Assembly (NCBI GenBank): GCA_028288595.1
Contig: JAQBNK010000160.1
Coordinates: 1-50,283, forward strand
Source: Chitinophagaceae bacterium
GTDB lineage: Bacteria > Bacteroidota > Bacteroidia > Chitinophagales > Chitinophagaceae
Direction of reading: 5' to 3'
DNA: 50,283 nucleotides
Shown here: piece by piece, positions 15,540 through 24,386 of the stretch
Layout: the number at the start of each line of letters is the position of its first letter
How positions within the stretch are numbered: position 1 is the stretch's first letter
Made by a program: the position numbers and the translations under genes
Notes under the pieces: generated by a model
Told to the model about the DNA's origin: nothing
The model's database searches: none
What the model saw: the letters and a program-made list of their open reading frames with translations, nothing else

Positions 15540-16220
15540 CTATCCGTGGAATACAAAACGGTAACCCATTCCATACACGGATTTAATATAATCCGGGCAT
15601 CCGGCATGCATCAGTTTTTTGCGCAGGTTTTTAATATGAGAATAAATAAAATCGTAGCTGTCTGCCATATCGATATCATCGCCCCAGAGGTGCTCTACAA
15701 TCGCTTCTTTTGTAACTACCCTGTTCTTGTTGGTTAGAAAGTATAGTAGCAGGTCATATTCTTTGCGTGTCAGCGGGATGATTTCATCTCCCGATCTTAA
15801 TGTTCTCTCAGAAATATGCATTGTCAGGTGATCAAAAGAAACCTCGTCTGTGCCATCAAAAGATTTACGCCTGATGATCGCAGAAACACGGGCTAATAAT
15901 TCGGGTAAATGAAACGGTTTGGTCAGGTAATCATCAGCCCCTATCATCAGCCCAAGTACTTTATCATCCAAAGAATCTTTTGCACTAATGATCAATACCC
16001 CTTCAGCCTTTTTTGCTTTTTTCAATTCTCTTAGAATATCCAGTCCGCTTCCATGTGGAAGAGTAATATCCAAAATGATACAGGCATATTCATAAAGATG
16101 AATTTTTTCAATCGCTTCATAATAGTCATAGGCAACCTCGCAGGTAAACTGCTCGCTGGTAAGATAAGAGCAAATGTTATCAGCCAGTTGCTTTTCGTCT
16201 TCTATGATAAATATTTTCAT
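15540..16220 (-). CDS. OmpR/PhoB-family response regulator
   Basis: A 226-residue regulator from MKIFIIEDEKQLADN at 16220 (the open frame extends 20 codons upstream without homology). Receiver: acidic pair E7/D8, phospho-acceptor Asp51 in CIILDITLP, and conserved Lys in DDYLTKPF. The C-terminal winged helix covers about 125-226 (LTRKEYDLLLYFLTNKNRVV, then SHIKNLRKKL and YIKSVYGMGYRFV). First gene of an operon with the kinase; divergent from the PepSY-like gene, a common arrangement in Bacteroidota where that exported protein is the regulated target. Confidence 0.94.
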   Translation of the reverse strand: MKIFIIEDEKQLADNICSYLTSEQFTCEVAYDYYEAIEKIHLYEYACIILDITLPHGSGLDILRELKKAKKAEGVLIISAKDSLDDKVLGLMIGADDYLTKPFHLPELLARVSAIIRRKSFDGTDEVSFDHLTMHISERTLRSGDEIIPLTRKEYDLLLYFLTNKNRVVTKEAIVEHLWGDDIDMADSYDFIYSHIKNLRKKLMHAGCPDYIKSVYGMGYRFVFHG

Positions 16221-16437
16221 TCTGTAAAGCAATAAAACAAAACTGGATTCATTTTGGAGGTTTAACATCTTCACCCTCAACCCTGTCCCATTCTACACCT
16301 GCCGCCCAGCGCTTTCCGCTAATCAGCCATTTCTAAAGGTAAGATTTATATTAAAGGCCTTGCGATCGTGTTGGAGCATATTTCAATCCTGGTGATAAAC
16401 TAAAAGAAAATTAGCACACAGGCCTTTATACAAAATG

Positions 16438-16465
16438 CATCCAGAATACTGTGAGAAGTTTGCCA
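16438..16465 (+). promoter_or_regulatory. candidate OmpR-type regulator site upstream of the PepSY gene
   Basis: CATCCAGAATACTGTGAGAA followed by GTTTGCC, 20-48 bp before the ATG. The ATCCAGA core and later AGA..TT..CC positions match the minus-strand site at 12942-12978 in about 16 of 26 positions. Found by eye. Confidence 0.25.
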
Positions 16466-16485
16466 TATAATTAAAAACAAATCGT

Positions 16486-16914
16486 ATGAAAAAGTTATTT
16501 GTAATGTTATTCGCAACAGGTGCCGCTGCATTAGCAGCCAATGCACAAAAACTGGATGCTTCCAAAGTACCGGCAACAGTAAAAGTGTCTTTCTCCAGGC
16601 AATTTCCGGGTGTCTCTGCAAAATGGGAAAAAGAACAACAGAATTATGAGGCAGGGTTTACACAAGGTGGCCATGCAAGTTCTGCGCTGTTCGAAGCCAA
16701 TGGAACTTTCCTGGAATCTGAAATTGCAATAAAAGCATCAGGACTGCCGGCAAAAGTTAATGCGTACATAGCAAAACATCACTCCGGAAAAAATATCAGG
16801 GAAGCGGCAAAAATAACTAAGGCCGATGGGGAAATAAACTATGAAGCGGAAGTAATCGGACAGGACCTAATTTTTGATGCAAATGGAAACTTTGTAAAAG
16901 AAGTGAAAGCCTAG
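16486..16914 (+). CDS. PepSY-like periplasmic protein
   Basis: A 142-residue exported protein with signal peptide MKKLFVMLFATGAAALAANA. The mature part contains two similar halves: VPATVKVSFSRQFPGVSAKW with YEAGF, then GLPAKVNAYIAKHHSGKNIR with NYEAEV and DLIFDANGNFVKE. This matches the PepSY-like (BLIP-fold) family of Bacteroidota periplasmic proteins that usually sit beside OmpR-type two-component genes. Divergent from the regulator at 15540-16220, with about 265 bp between starts. Function is unknown; binding to the sensor kinase or sequestering a ligand is conjecture. A strong terminator follows. Confidence 0.8.
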   Translation: MKKLFVMLFATGAAALAANAQKLDASKVPATVKVSFSRQFPGVSAKWEKEQQNYEAGFTQGGHASSALFEANGTFLESEIAIKASGLPAKVNAYIAKHHSGKNIREAAKITKADGEINYEAEVIGQDLIFDANGNFVKEVKA

Positions 16915-16931
16915 CATCGAAAATTTATCAT

Positions 16932-16966
16932 CAAGAGGATGCCTCCAGGTATCCTCTTGTTTTTTA
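16932..16966 (+). terminator. intrinsic terminator of the PepSY-like gene
   Basis: CAAGAGGATGCC and GGTATCCTCTTG form a long stem, followed by TTTTTT. It lies 18 bp after the stop codon. Confidence 0.85.
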
Positions 16967-16998
16967 AATGATTTTGCTAAATTTTATTAAAGCCACCA

Positions 16999-17520
16999 AT
17001 GCCTCACCTTAGAGCAACATACAAGTTTGCAATAATTATTCTGATTGGATTATTAATATTTCTATCGGATTTTTTTGAACTGGCTAATCCTCTATCCAAT
17101 GAGATTATTCTTTTTGCAATTTGTTTTTTCAAAGTAAATTATTTTATGCGGTTTGTTTTTCGCCAGATAAAACTAACCGCCCACAAAGAATTTTACTTCC
17201 ATGAATTTATTTCTTTCATTGTCGTAACTATATTACTGGTAATTGTTTCCTATTGCATCGATTATTATTGTTTATTCAGGATAGATCCCGGCGCATTTAC
17301 AGTAATCATTCAAAGGAATATTGCAACTGAATTAATCAGTTTTTTTTACTTCAGTATTTCGGTGTTTACAACAGCAGGTTTTGGCGATGTGAAGCCCAAT
17401 TTTACGACTGCACAGATCCTTGTATCGAGTGAATTAATGATTGCTTATTTTTTTACCATACTCGTCTTAGCGAACATTTTGCTTTTAAGGGAGTCTTTTA
17501 CAAGAAAGAATAGAATGTGA
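16999..17520 (+). CDS. small two-pore-helix-type ion channel protein
   Basis: A 173-residue membrane protein with about four hydrophobic segments: 10-25, 34-55, 67-90, and a C-terminal pair around a pore loop. The pore loop reads FFYFSISVFTTAGFGDVKPN, the re-entrant helix and selectivity filter of the Ion_trans_2/K+-channel family. The filter is TAGFGD instead of the canonical TVGYGD, still expected to pass K+ but not proven. No cytoplasmic RCK domain. It is downstream of the PepSY gene but beyond its terminator, so probably separately transcribed. Confidence 0.75.
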   Translation: MPHLRATYKFAIIILIGLLIFLSDFFELANPLSNEIILFAICFFKVNYFMRFVFRQIKLTAHKEFYFHEFISFIVVTILLVIVSYCIDYYCLFRIDPGAFTVIIQRNIATELISFFYFSISVFTTAGFGDVKPNFTTAQILVSSELMIAYFFTILVLANILLLRESFTRKNRM

Positions 17521-17985
17521 ATTTGAAGCCTTTTTTGATGGTTCTAGAGTATAGCAGTCCTGAACCCAATTAAATATTCAGTCTACAAAACATAAGCTGT
17601 AGTGAAAGGTATCGATAAAGTAACCTGATAGAACCTATAGGAAAAGTCGAAATCAATAGGGTTCAAACAAGCGTGGCCACATCCTTTTGAACGAAAAAAT
17701 GGTCAGACAAAAATCTAGTTACTTTATGGCTACTTGCCTGGAAAAATAAGAAATCAAAGTGCAGATAATTGAATATGCGAGGTGCATTTTTGTGCAGTTC
17801 CCATGGTACGTTTTAAAACATTCAAATAAAAAAGCGAAGTAAAAAGTTAATCTCTTTACCCCACTTTTTATTTTGTAGCCTGTATTTCAGGTTTAAATTA
17901 GGAAGAAGTGATAATTGAGTACATCACCGACTAGCGCTATCACAAACCAAAAGTTTACACTTCATTCCTCCTCCGAGATTCAATT
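17521..17985. other. 465-bp gap between convergent genes
   Basis: All frames are interrupted and no homology or repeat is recognised, apart from an imperfect hairpin at 17828-17870. Confidence 0.5.
17828..17870 (-). terminator. possible terminator of the SusCD operon
   Basis: AAAAAGCGAAGTAAA and TTTACCCCACTTTTT can form an imperfect stem (three mismatches) with A and T flanks on both sides. It is 115 bp past the DUF1735 stop and could serve either convergent transcript. Confidence 0.35.
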
Positions 17986-18960
17986 TTACCTGGGACCGAG
18001 GTATTCAAAATGCTCTTTAAAACTGGTTCTGTACGGCGTTACAACAGAGGGTTGGAGCATAAAATAATTGACATCAATATTATGCGTTGCATTATTGAAC
18101 TTGTTAATTCCGGAGGGATCCAGTGATGCGGAACGTCCGTTACTGGCTGGCTGGCCATAAGCATTTATTACTTTGGAAACGTTATCATTCGCATCGAAGT
18201 AAATCTGGGGAGTGAAGCTTCCGTAAAAAGAGAGCCCTCCTGCATTTGAAAAAGAATGTCCGTACGTATTTATTGACGGGTTAAGATCGAACATAGCAAC
18301 GCTGGTAGCATCCTGCGTGATAAGGTAAACATCCATTGGATACCTGCCCGTAAACGCGGGGTTACTCAGGTCGACCATAGTTCCTGTTACCCTGTAATGA
18401 CCATCATATTTATTCTTAATGGAGATGGCCACTATTCCTGTATTGAGGTTTCCGCTAATGGTATACCCTGCTTTATCAATACTGCTTATTGCATAGCCAA
18501 GTGCATAATCGTTACCGATAAAATCAGAAGGCTTGAACTTTATTTTTAAATACCCGGTATGTGAGCCTTTGGGTATAGTAACTACACCACCGTCCTGAAC
18601 CTGGAATGTGTTTGACGCAGGAACCACATAAAACGTTCCGTTCGCATTATTATAGTCATCAACAAGCTTATCGTTTTTTACAAGAGTAACATGAATGTCC
18701 TCCGGAGCCGGATCCTTAGAACTTAAATTAACCGGGATGAGATCTAAAATAGTATCCTTGCTGGATGCGTTTAATGATATGGACAGGAAGTTAGACGAAG
18801 AACCAGCCGATAGTTTTATTTCAACAATGTTCTGGTTAGTGCTTCCCGCATGTACAGACTGAATCGCACCGTTTTCAAAGTCTTTATCTTTCAGGCATCC
18901 TGTAAGACTGGCGAAGAACAAGGAAACTACTGCGGCATGTTTTATTTTATAAAATTTCAT
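17986..18960 (-). CDS. DUF1735-domain lipoprotein, third gene of the SusCD operon
   Basis: About 324 residues from MKFYKIKHAAVVSLFFASLTGC (signal peptide, lipobox LTGC); an ATG three codons upstream is possible. NFLSISLNASSKDTILDLIP, VTLVKNDKLVDDYNNANGT and VTIPKGSHTGYLKIKFKPSD belong to the Ig-like N-terminal DUF1735 domain common in SusE-like surface lipoproteins that bind glycans or other ligands. The second half (about 195-324) is a beta-rich domain I do not identify. It is separated by only about 25 bp from the SusD-like gene upstream and ends the operon. Confidence 0.8.
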   Translation of the reverse strand: MKFYKIKHAAVVSLFFASLTGCLKDKDFENGAIQSVHAGSTNQNIVEIKLSAGSSSNFLSISLNASSKDTILDLIPVNLSSKDPAPEDIHVTLVKNDKLVDDYNNANGTFYVVPASNTFQVQDGGVVTIPKGSHTGYLKIKFKPSDFIGNDYALGYAISSIDKAGYTISGNLNTGIVAISIKNKYDGHYRVTGTMVDLSNPAFTGRYPMDVYLITQDATSVAMFDLNPSINTYGHSFSNAGGLSFYGSFTPQIYFDANDNVSKVINAYGQPASNGRSASLDPSGINKFNNATHNIDVNYFMLQPSVVTPYRTSFKEHFEYLGPR

Positions 18961-18984
18961 TGCTAACATTTTTTTTTTAAATAA

Positions 18985-20493
18985 TTAAGGCTGCCAGAAA
19001 ATCTTGGAACTAAACTGGTTGATTGTTCCAAGTGAACTCACATTAGCCTGGTTGGATGTGTATTCAGTCTGGGGGTATAAAAATCTTACTGGCAGGTTAC
19101 TACTAACCCTGTTAGGGTTTACAGTGATATAGCCTTTGTTAGGAATCATGTTGAGTCTCCTGATATCTGACCACGCTTCGAGTGGATCAATCCCGGTTAA
19201 TGCTATATATTTTTGATAAGCGATAAACCTTGCCTGCGATGCCGCTGTGGTTCCTGCACTGCTCCAGTTTGCACTGTTTTGCAAATAAGCGGATGCGGCG
19301 GTGGTAGCATTAGGTACACCCAACCATACGAATGATTCTGTTACAGCTGCTTCATATGCCGCTTTTGCATTTCCGGGAATCCACCCACGTGCAATAGCCT
19401 CCGCCTCGAGGAACATACTTTCAAACGAAGGGTAAATCCATTGGTTTTGAGTAGGTGAAGAGGCTAGTCCGGGTCCTGCCTTAGAGCTGTGTTGTCCATC
19501 CGGGTTCCCGGCGGCCAGACCAAATACTGTCCCTGTAATCTGTCCACCGGCAGTCGGTGTATTAAAGAACCTGGATAGCCTTGGATCTGAGTTAGAGTTT
19601 AAGATATTGACTATATATGTATTCGCCCTTACGCTCGGGTTAGGATCAGATCCTGTTGGAGTCAGGCCAAAATTTGCATAGAAAGGAGATTGCTGGTTCC
19701 CGGTATTAGTGTAACCCGGGTTAACGGTTATGCTCTCACCTGCATGCAGTACCCCACCCCTAGCAAGTATCTTGGTAATTTCTGCAGCAGGGCTAAATCC
19801 TGGCAATTCGGATTGCCTGATAAGTAATCTTAGCTTTAAGGTGTTGGCAAACTTTATCCACTTGGTTCTGTCTCCATGGTTTACAACATCTACGGTATTA
19901 AAAGTTTTCGATGCCGGCACGCTCATGTAGGTTATGGCAGTATCCAGTTTTCTTTGAAGTGCGCTATATATATCCTGTCCCTTATCATATGCAGGCTGCG
20001 TATAAAGGCTGTTGTTAAAGGCCTGCGAATAGGGAATGTCACCGAACATGTCAACTAGTTCCTCCCACAGTTTAGCTGAAAGAATCATTGATGCCCCTGC
20101 CAGCAGGGTATCTCCCTTGGCAATAGATTTAACCTGGGCCTGGTAAAGATCAAAAAGAACATTATAATGATTCCGCCAGGTGAGGTTTGAAAAAGTAAAA
20201 TCAAGATTGTATGTAGTTTCTGTTTGGTCAATAGCATAGTCTCCTGCACTTGACCAGTATCCGACCCATTGGTTAAGCTGCCTTAGATAATCATTAGATG
20301 CCCCTGTTGCGGCACGCTCCCCGACTGCATGGGCCGCTTGCGGAAAAATAAGTTCTGGTGTGATATTGCTTTCTGTAACCCGGTTTGGGTCATCGTTTAT
20401 ATCCAGGCTTGATTTCTTACAACTGCTGAAGGTTATTAACAGCAGGGCAAGCAGGGCCATTTTTGAATTTTTATATTTCATGGATCTCATCAT
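18985..20493 (-). CDS. SusD/RagB-like nutrient-binding lipoprotein (SusD_2 type)
   Basis: A 502-residue outer-membrane lipoprotein with signal MKYKNSKMALLALLLITFSSC (start may be the Met at residue 1 or 5). After Cys comes DINDDPNRVTESNITPELIF, the typical start of the SusD-like_2 subfamily. TPR-like helices follow, including TILSAKLWEELVDMFGDIPY-type sequence (MILSAKLWEELVDMFGDIPY), and the end is KIFWQP. It forms the lid over the SusC channel encoded upstream (8-bp gap). SusD_2 pairs are often linked to peptides or other non-starch substrates; there is no hydrolase in this operon to show the ligand. Confidence 0.9.
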   Translation of the reverse strand: MMRSMKYKNSKMALLALLLITFSSCKKSSLDINDDPNRVTESNITPELIFPQAAHAVGERAATGASNDYLRQLNQWVGYWSSAGDYAIDQTETTYNLDFTFSNLTWRNHYNVLFDLYQAQVKSIAKGDTLLAGASMILSAKLWEELVDMFGDIPYSQAFNNSLYTQPAYDKGQDIYSALQRKLDTAITYMSVPASKTFNTVDVVNHGDRTKWIKFANTLKLRLLIRQSELPGFSPAAEITKILARGGVLHAGESITVNPGYTNTGNQQSPFYANFGLTPTGSDPNPSVRANTYIVNILNSNSDPRLSRFFNTPTAGGQITGTVFGLAAGNPDGQHSSKAGPGLASSPTQNQWIYPSFESMFLEAEAIARGWIPGNAKAAYEAAVTESFVWLGVPNATTAASAYLQNSANWSSAGTTAASQARFIAYQKYIALTGIDPLEAWSDIRRLNMIPNKGYITVNPNRVSSNLPVRFLYPQTEYTSNQANVSSLGTINQFSSKIFWQP

Positions 20494-20500
20494 TTAATGT

Positions 20501-23500
20501 TTAAAACTGAACTGTTACTGATCCCCCGAAAAGACGCTGTGCGGGTGATTGGAATGAACTGCTGATGCCGTAGGTATTATTAGTGGTTGAATAATTAAAT
20601 TCTGGATCACCCCACTGGTTCGATTTTGGAACAAATAACAGGAGGTTCTTTCCAATAACACTTACCGTGAGCCGCTTAATTGCCTTTCCGTTACCAATCC
20701 ATTTCAGAGGCACATTGTAGGAGATGTTAACTTCCCTCAGGCGCCAAGCTGCCGCACTGGCATAGTAATTAGTAGCGATCGAAGTATTAATGCTACCTGC
20801 CCAGAAACCTGCATTTCCATCCTGCACCTGGATGTTTGTATTATCTACATATTTGCCATTACTCAAGTAAACGGAATTTGGAAATACGAAACGCTGGCGC
20901 CCGTACTCTGCACTCCTTGCAGAAATCCCGGCAAACTCTTCATCAGACCCGATTCCCGCATAAAAATTATTGCCGGTTTTATAATCCCAGGTCATGCTTG
21001 CTGAAAAATTACCAATGCTGAATGAAGGTGTGATACCTATTACCCATAATGGAAGTGATCTCCCGGTAATGATTGGGTTTTGTGCTACAGAGGGTAGCCC
21101 TGTGATAGCATCAACAACCACCTTCCCGGTGGCAGAATCGCGTACATAATCCGTAAGCTGGAACGCAAAGGCAGGCCTTCCTACAATTGCTATGTTATTA
21201 ACTGTAGGGGAACTGGTTGCTATTTGAATAAATCCATTGTTGCCGCCTATAACTACCGGTATATTGTTAAGGGTACTCGTTACTTTGTTGTTATTATAAG
21301 TCGCATTAAGTTTTAAGTCTAATCTTCCCCTGCCCATTTTAATCAGGGGGTTTAAACCCAGATCAGCTTCAACGCCAAAGTTTTTAAAGCTTGCGGCGTT
21401 TGCAAGCCCCGTAGTGTATCCTGTAGTAATAGACTGGGACACCTGCAGGATCTGATTATCGCATTGCTGGTTAAAATACGTTGCAGAAAAATCTATACGG
21501 TTCTTTAGAAATCCCAGTTCAATACCAGCTTCTGTTGTGTAAACAAACTCAGGTTTTAAATTTGGATTGGGTATAGTGCCATTGGCAGTGAAACCAACTG
21601 TACCACCGTAAGGGAATCCTGAAAGTGGGAATGCCTGGTTGGGTTGCGAATAAGTAGCCTGCAGCGCATATACCGGCAGGTTAACATTACCTGATTTCGA
21701 ATAGGCTGCTCTGATCTTTGCATACGAAATAACGCCGCTGTTTTTTATTGAACTCAATGCATCAGACAATACAATGGATGCGTTAACTGCAGGATAGAAG
21801 AAGGACCTGTTTTCTTTTAGCAACCTGCTGTCCCAGTCATTACGCCCTGTGAGTTCAAGAAATGCCCATCCTTTATATCCAAAACCCAGGGTACCAAAAG
21901 CAGAATAAAGCCGGGATTTAATATCATAATTATTAGTTGGATAAGTGGGCACATTGGCATCTCCACTCCTGGTGGAAACATTGTATAAATAAGGAACAAC
22001 AAGATTATCTCCGCCGAGGGCAACGTCCTTTGAACGGTCTTCCCTGAAAAGTCCTCCTGCGACATATTTGAAAGAGAAATCCTGCATGAGCCGGGTTTCA
22101 CCACTAAGAAAATAATCGAGGTTTATTCTGGAGCTGTAAAACTCATCATCAAATACACTTCCCGGCCTGTTTGAAAACTGCGTAGGATTGCGGTTAGCCT
22201 GGGCCCAGTCAGAAATCGTTACCGGTGCTGTTGTATTTTTAAAACTTCCGAATGACATATTCGAGCTCAGCCTGGCAGATGCTTTCAGCCATGGAGCAAA
22301 CTGGTAGCTAAGATCAATATTGCCTATAAGATTATCATTGCGTCCCCTGGTGCGAATGTTATCGATCACCCAATAAGGGTTTGCAGCAAACTCGTTATAA
22401 TAATTCGAAGGCTGGGCAAACTTATCGTTTTGCCAGTCTTTGTAAGAAGTAATATCTATGTTGTTGGGTGTTTGCAGAAGCAGGAAGAAAATACTCCCGT
22501 TGTAGGCACCCGGAAAGAGTCCCGCAAGGCCGGTTTCATTAACAACATCATAGTTTTGCTGGATATAATTGAGCCCGTAGTTGATAGAAAAATCCCCGGC
22601 TTTTTTTCCACCGTTAAATCTGAAACTGGTTCGGTGATTTTTATCTTTTGGCATCAGCCCCTTGATATCAGCGTCCTGTATACTGGCATAAAAGTCTTGT
22701 CCTGAAACGGAAATAGAATTTTGAAGTGTTACACCGGTGTTCCAGAATTTAATTTTGTCTTTATAATGTGCATTTGTGTAAGGGCCTGTTTGGAAGGAGC
22801 CATCCTGCAGGTGCACGCCGATTTCTTTAATTGAACCATCAAAAGCAGGCCCGTATTGCTGGTTCTCATATGGCACATGTCCATAATTCCCATAGGCGTC
22901 TACCACTTCACCTGCTCCACCTCCAAACTCTTTTTGAAGCTTTGGAAAATAAGCGACCCTTGCAAGTTCAACTGAGGAATTTACCGTTACATTAATACCA
23001 CGTGTATTGCCCTTCTTGGTATTAATAACAATTACACCGTTAACCGCATCGGGACCATAAATGGCCGCTGAAGCAGCACTTTTTAAAACGGTCAGCTCCT
23101 GGATATCATCGGGAGGAATAGAATAAAGATATCCCAGCGGCGTAGGCGCTCCGTCTACTACCAGCATTGGCTGGTTATTACCGGTTAATGACCTGATACC
23201 TCTTATATTAATTTTTGCATTTTCAAAAACACTGCTGTTTACAGTTGAAATAGATAAGCCGGAAACTTTACCATTTAATGCCTGCTGTACATTGACAGAC
23301 CGGGCTTGAGTCAGTAATTTATTCCCAACTGTTGTGGTTGCATAGCCAAGTTCTTTTGCTTCTCTTCTAATGCCGAGGGCAGTTGTTACTACTACATCAC
23401 TCAGCTGTGCATCATTGGCCTTAAGAACAAAATTCAGCGAGCCCGAACTTACTGTTAGGGTTGCAGGAAAATATCCCACTGCTGAAGCAGTTAATGATTT

Positions 23501-23698
23501 CCCTGTTTGTGTTGCAATAGTAAAATTACCATTGGCATCAGCTGCAACGCCATTCTTACTCCCGGCTTCCATTATGTTAGCAAAAGGAATAGGAACACCA
23601 TTCTCAGTAGAGACAACACCGGAAACACGCAGAGTCTGCGCTTGTGAAAAACAAAGTATGGATAGAAAAAATGCCATTAAACCCAATCTTATTCTCAT
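20501..23698 (-). CDS. SusC/RagA-type TonB-linked outer-membrane transporter
   Basis: About 1,065 residues from MRIRLGLMAFFLSILCFSQA (signal peptide; a Met three codons earlier is also possible). A carboxypeptidase-like (CarbopepD_reg) domain follows (RVSGVVSTENGVPIPFANIM), then a TonB-box-like segment (LSDVVVTTALGI, about 98-109), the plug with VNVQQALNGKVSGLSI and SAAIYGPDAVNGVIVINTKK, and a large beta-barrel ending in RLFGGSVTVQF. It is the energised import channel partnered with the SusD-like protein. The operon has no adjacent anti-sigma/ECF or hybrid sensor, so regulation is not local. Confidence 0.94.
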   Translation of the reverse strand: MRIRLGLMAFFLSILCFSQAQTLRVSGVVSTENGVPIPFANIMEAGSKNGVAADANGNFTIATQTGKSLTASAVGYFPATLTVSSGSLNFVLKANDAQLSDVVVTTALGIRREAKELGYATTTVGNKLLTQARSVNVQQALNGKVSGLSISTVNSSVFENAKINIRGIRSLTGNNQPMLVVDGAPTPLGYLYSIPPDDIQELTVLKSAASAAIYGPDAVNGVIVINTKKGNTRGINVTVNSSVELARVAYFPKLQKEFGGGAGEVVDAYGNYGHVPYENQQYGPAFDGSIKEIGVHLQDGSFQTGPYTNAHYKDKIKFWNTGVTLQNSISVSGQDFYASIQDADIKGLMPKDKNHRTSFRFNGGKKAGDFSINYGLNYIQQNYDVVNETGLAGLFPGAYNGSIFFLLLQTPNNIDITSYKDWQNDKFAQPSNYYNEFAANPYWVIDNIRTRGRNDNLIGNIDLSYQFAPWLKASARLSSNMSFGSFKNTTAPVTISDWAQANRNPTQFSNRPGSVFDDEFYSSRINLDYFLSGETRLMQDFSFKYVAGGLFREDRSKDVALGGDNLVVPYLYNVSTRSGDANVPTYPTNNYDIKSRLYSAFGTLGFGYKGWAFLELTGRNDWDSRLLKENRSFFYPAVNASIVLSDALSSIKNSGVISYAKIRAAYSKSGNVNLPVYALQATYSQPNQAFPLSGFPYGGTVGFTANGTIPNPNLKPEFVYTTEAGIELGFLKNRIDFSATYFNQQCDNQILQVSQSITTGYTTGLANAASFKNFGVEADLGLNPLIKMGRGRLDLKLNATYNNNKVTSTLNNIPVVIGGNNGFIQIATSSPTVNNIAIVGRPAFAFQLTDYVRDSATGKVVVDAITGLPSVAQNPIITGRSLPLWVIGITPSFSIGNFSASMTWDYKTGNNFYAGIGSDEEFAGISARSAEYGRQRFVFPNSVYLSNGKYVDNTNIQVQDGNAGFWAGSINTSIATNYYASAAAWRLREVNISYNVPLKWIGNGKAIKRLTVSVIGKNLLLFVPKSNQWGDPEFNYSTTNNTYGISSSFQSPAQRLFGGSVTVQF

Positions 23699-23707
23699 AA
23701 GTATCAT

Positions 23708-24386
23708 TTTGGTTTTTAAATAAAGAGCACCTTGAAGTGGTTTCTACTTGTCAAAAAATATTCTCTGGTTATATCGCTGTTGATTAATATTAGGGTTGCT
23801 GATCATGGAGATCAGGTTTTGACTCCATGGGGCAAATGAAGATTACACTGGGACATTTGCAGGTAGGAATAAATGCCAGGCATATGCATGACAGCATGCA
23901 ACTCTTTCATAACGCTAATTTTTTATTTTAACTGATGAACAGACAAAAGACACCATAATTATTACTTTCATGTTTGCCTGTGGATTGAAAGCGGAAACAG
24001 GATACCTAAAAAAGGATTTATAGCTACTAAAGAGGGCTTTTGGATGCAGCGCTAGTAAACAAAAAAAGGCAGTAGAAACTGCCTTCGGAATGCACTTTTG
24101 GTTGCCCAATTGCACATGAGAAAATATTAATAAGTTTATTGAATGGTTTTCGAAATTTATTTCAGTATGCAAATGGTTTGGACCTAATAGACACCATGAT
24201 ATGGTTTGCCAGGGTTTGTTTAAAGATGAAGGCGGAAAGAAAAAAGCTGAAGGCGGGCATTTAAGAGTTAAAGAAGGGATATGAAAGCAGCGGGTTTCAA
24301 AAAAGCAAAATACCCAACTATTAATTAATACATTCGACAGTATAGTAATGAGGAAAACTTAAAAGCAATATCATAACAACGGTGAA
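23708..24386. other. 679-bp gap upstream of the SusC gene
   Basis: This stretch holds the SusC promoter region and, in the middle, a terminator hairpin at 24061-24085. An 85-codon minus-strand frame (23915-24172) crosses that hairpin and has no family features, so I do not call it. Nothing else recognised. Confidence 0.5.
24061..24085 (-). terminator. intrinsic terminator, TTCT loop
   Basis: AAGGCAGT / ACTGCCTT stem with loop TTCT on the minus strand, followed by TTTTTTTGTTT. It is 300 bp past the end of the serine hydrolase-like gene, the nearest upstream minus-strand gene. Loop sequence is the same as in the terminator at 13011-13036. Confidence 0.75.

Noticed and set aside
18985-23707. 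A polysaccharide utilisation locus
   Set aside because: SusC, SusD and a DUF1735 lipoprotein are present but no glycoside hydrolase, sensor or anti-sigma gene is linked, so I call only an uptake operon.
23915-24172. 85-codon minus-strand frame upstream of the SusC gene
   Set aside because: Crosses an intrinsic terminator, lacks family features and a plausible start context.
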